From NCBI GenBank assembly GCA_002726395.1, contig PBTA01000021.1, forward strand, positions 20,901 through 28,864: 7,964 nt of DNA, given 5' to 3'. The notes under the pieces are model-generated. The model was given only the letters and a program-made list of their open reading frames with translations. It was not told where the DNA came from and made no database searches. The position numbers were made by a program, and so were the translations under genes. The stretch is from Methanobacteriota archaeon (GTDB lineage Archaea; Thermoplasmatota; Poseidoniia; Poseidoniales; Poseidoniaceae). This document shows positions 6,125-7,964 of this stretch, piece by piece (the stretch's first letter is position 1; the number at the start of each line of letters is the position of its first letter).

Positions 6125-6275
6125 AATAATGCCTCGAATACACTTAGGGAGTGTATTCTCAATAAGTGTTTGTTATTCGTGTGGGCACAACCATCCATCC
6201 TTCAAATCGTCAAGTTTTGCTAAATTCTTCCGCATCTTTCAATAACACTTAGACAAGGCTGAATCCAAAGGGGTG
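6125..6275. promoter_or_regulatory. Divergent control region between the membrane-gene pair and the DUF835 gene
   Basis: About 150 bases separate the two start codons, and I see no gene in them. The spacer contains a 23-bp palindrome next to the leftward gene and three copies of an (A/T)ACACTTA octamer: 6139-6146 (+), 6163-6170 (as its complement on the minus strand) and 6244-6251 (+). Such spaced copies in both orientations could be binding sites of a regulator acting on both transcripts. No convincing TATA box stands out; TTTTGCTAAATT at about 6215-6226 is the best candidate for the rightward gene. The regulatory role is inferred. Confidence 0.45.
6136..6158 (-). promoter_or_regulatory. Perfect palindrome upstream of the membrane-hairpin gene (operator or leader hairpin)
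   Basis: GAATACACT (6136-6144) and AGTGTATTC (6150-6158) are exact reverse complements around a five-base centre (TAGGG). The site is directly adjacent to the GAGG ribosome binding site (6132-6135) and ends 11 bases before the GTG start at 6124. It could bind a dimeric repressor at the promoter or, if transcribed, form a 9-bp stem next to the ribosome binding site. The structure is seen directly; its role is inferred. Confidence 0.55.
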
Positions 6276-6277
6276 AT
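6269..6277 (+). promoter_or_regulatory. Possible ribosome binding site that questions the start of the DUF835 gene
   Basis: AGGGGTGAT matches the complement of the usual archaeal 16S rRNA 3' end well. It overlaps the ATG at 6276 and lies four bases before an in-frame TTG at 6282. That spacing equals the spacing seen for the PH-domain gene, so the true start may be the TTG, making the protein two residues shorter and beginning with VELPQG. Confidence 0.4.
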
Positions 6278-7964
6278 GATTTTGGTTGAATTGCCACAAG
6301 GCGTGGTCATTGAAGTGCGGCGTGGCGGGCATGATGCTCTTGCTAAACTAGCCGGCGATATGACTACTCTTGGCATATCAGGCTACATCCGAATCGAACG
6401 TCGTCCAAAGGGCATCATTCCTCGCGTAAGCCAAGTAGTAATTAATGACGCAATACCACGGATTGCCCTGCATGAAGCAGATATGTTACTGACTGGTTTG
6501 GAAGCCTTGATGGAAATTGAAAAAGATTCTACTGCTCTGGATGCATTGGTCTCTTTGGTGGAACTACCTGATGATGATTTGATTAGAATAATCAATCTAT
6601 ATCCTGACGCAGTTATCGAACAGGAACGCCAAACTAATTCTAACAATAATGATGATTGGTGGAATTATGTCAAGCTAAACACTAGCAGTTGGCGAAGGGA
6701 AGAGAGATTACCTGAACAAGAAGTGACCATCGAAGCACCAGAATATATCCGACAGCTTACGAAAGCCAAATTAGATAATTTTGCCACAGGAGAACGATTG
6801 CTAAATTACGGCGACGTGCTGATGTTTGATGACAGTAATCCCCATGAAATAATTGAATTAGGCAGTATTTTAGCGAGTTACGGGCGGCCATTATTAGTAC
6901 TCTCTAGACATGATGATGATTTGTTATTGAATGATTATTCATTGCCCAAGGGCTCTTGTCAAAGAGTTTCTTTTCTCCAGGATGAATCAACAGCCGATTT
7001 AATTGAGCGTTTACAACGAAAAGTGACGAATTTCTTGTGGGCAAACAAGCAAGCAGTTGTGATATTTTCAGGTTTTGAATATCTGTTGAGCATAAGTGAT
7101 TTAAAAAGTTCAATCCGGATGATTTGCAATATAGTTGATGAAATTAGAAAAGGTGACCACTTAATGTTGGCAAATTGTGACTTGGAAATCTTTGATAATT
7201 TAGAAAGACACCGTTTCTTACGGGAGTTTGATTTAGTTGCTTCGGGATTTTTGGAAGCATTAATTTTAGACTCTGAGGGTTTAGTGGACCACCCCATTTG
7301 TGTTGAGTTATCTGACGAAGAGTTGTCTTGGATAGAACAACAAATATCTTTTGCTACCTCAAAAGACTCCCGCGTTTTGAATGGTGGAGTAGTTTCGGGA
7401 GGAGCTGCTAACCTAGTGGATGAAGATGTTCTAGAAGTTGGTGGGAAATTAGCGGAGTTGGTTGAAGATTGGCCGGCTGAGGAGGTTAAACATATACCCG
7501 GTATTGTTACATCACAGATTCACCCAAGCATCGGGCTAAATATCGCAAATGAAATTAATCAAGTCTTTGTTGATTCTATATCACCAACTGAATCAACTAA
7601 AAAATCCACTCCTAATGATGCAATTAAGGAAGTAACACATGTGGATGTTTCAAACCAACAACCCCCGGAAAATACTCCTCAGAGTAAAGGACCTAGGACG
7701 GCTACTAGAATAAGGCGGGCAAAGAAAAGGGTCATTGCTAGAAACACTGACAAATTGCATAAACAAACGATTTCTGCTGCCGCTCAATCTAATATTGCCT
7801 TACCAAATTTTTCCCCAATTCCGGTTGCCAAGTCAAACCGTGGAGCGATCGGTGTTGATCTCGACTCACGTTCAGATAAAATGGCGTCTGCACTTGAGAA
7901 CATGTTGAAAAATCCACTTAGAACTCGATCAAGAGAACTCTCCCAAGCCTTGAAGCAAAAATCG
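6276..7964 (+). CDS. DUF2226-like / DUF835 domain protein, 3' end cut by the window
   Basis: The frame is open from 6276 to the last base (563 residues) with no stop, so the gene continues beyond the window. The N-terminal part (about 2-115) begins LPQGVVIEV and carries GYIRIERRPKG, a PRIALHEAD segment and GLEALMEIEKD. This order resembles the archaeal DUF2226 domain, probably a small sensory or binding module. Residues about 175-320 match DUF835: GDVLMFDDSNP, YGRPLLVLSR, a WANKQAVVIFSGFEYLLS strand (about residues 257-271) corresponding to the family 'DG-x-EYL' motif but with Ser where Asp is usual, then DHLMLANCDLEIFDNLERH. A polar, acidic linker (about 345-470) leads to a basic cluster with RTATRIRRAKKR (474-485) and a helical end with SRSDKMASALENML. 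No membrane segment is seen. DUF835 proteins are archaeal and mostly uncharacterised, some being fused to sensor domains, so a signalling role is inference. GTG at 6273 and TTG at 6282 are alternative starts. Confidence 0.75.
   Translation, partial: MILVELPQGVVIEVRRGGHDALAKLAGDMTTLGISGYIRIERRPKGIIPRVSQVVINDAIPRIALHEADMLLTGLEALMEIEKDSTALDALVSLVELPDDDLIRIINLYPDAVIEQERQTNSNNNDDWWNYVKLNTSSWRREERLPEQEVTIEAPEYIRQLTKAKLDNFATGERLLNYGDVLMFDDSNPHEIIELGSILASYGRPLLVLSRHDDDLLLNDYSLPKGSCQRVSFLQDESTADLIERLQRKVTNFLWANKQAVVIFSGFEYLLSISDLKSSIRMICNIVDEIRKGDHLMLANCDLEIFDNLERHRFLREFDLVASGFLEALILDSEGLVDHPICVELSDEELSWIEQQISFATSKDSRVLNGGVVSGGAANLVDEDVLEVGGKLAELVEDWPAEEVKHIPGIVTSQIHPSIGLNIANEINQVFVDSISPTESTKKSTPNDAIKEVTHVDVSNQQPPENTPQSKGPRTATRIRRAKKRVIARNTDKLHKQTISAAAQSNIALPNFSPIPVAKSNRGAIGVDLDSRSDKMASALENMLKNPLRTRSRELSQALKQKS

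Noticed and set aside
6904..7297. Two minus-strand open frames opposite the DUF835 region
   Set aside because: The plus strand here encodes the conserved DUF835 domain, so these are antisense shadows.
1..7964. tRNA, rRNA, CRISPR array, insertion sequence or attachment site
   Set aside because: No cloverleaf-like segment, regularly spaced direct repeats, transposase-like protein or terminal repeats were seen; the spacers are all shorter than about 150 bases.

Overview
The window looks like a piece of an archaeal chromosome, most likely a marine Thermoplasmatota/Poseidoniia-type (MGII-like) euryarchaeote. This rests on a CTP-dependent riboflavin kinase of the archaeal RibK (DUF120) type, a protein with an archaeal DUF835 domain behind a DUF2226-like domain, A+T-rich compact gene packing, and several small membrane proteins without obvious bacterial relatives. 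The phylum-level assignment is inference; the archaeal assignment is well supported by RibK and DUF835.

Layout. Bases 1-507 (+) hold the 3' part of a lipocalin-like (AttH/CrtC-type) protein that is probably cut by the window edge. Bases 573-3081 (+) form a co-directional run: a four-helix membrane protein with a bacterial-type PH domain, a small TPR-like helical protein, and the tRNA pseudouridine synthase truA. ribK lies convergently on the minus strand (3073-3540) and overlaps the end of truA by 9 bases. A 98-base divergent spacer separates ribK from kbl (3639-4820, +), a PLP-dependent 2-amino-3-oxobutyrate CoA ligase. kbl ends one base from a convergent minus-strand pair of unknown membrane proteins (4822-5439 and 5495-6124). 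After a 149-151-base divergent spacer rich in inverted repeats, a large plus-strand gene (from about 6276 and still open at base 7964) encodes the DUF2226-like/DUF835 protein.

The recognisable functions are housekeeping: tRNA modification (TruA), FMN synthesis (RibK) and threonine/glycine interconversion (Kbl). They are interleaved with lineage-type genes of unknown role. No mobile element, CRISPR array, tRNA, rRNA or clear defence system is visible. The most noteworthy parts are the regulatory-looking structures around the two unknown membrane genes. One is a perfect 9-bp inverted repeat whose arm contains the putative ribosome binding site of the downstream gene. The other is a perfect 9-bp palindrome plus repeated (A/T)ACACTTA octamers in the divergent spacer shared with the DUF835 gene.
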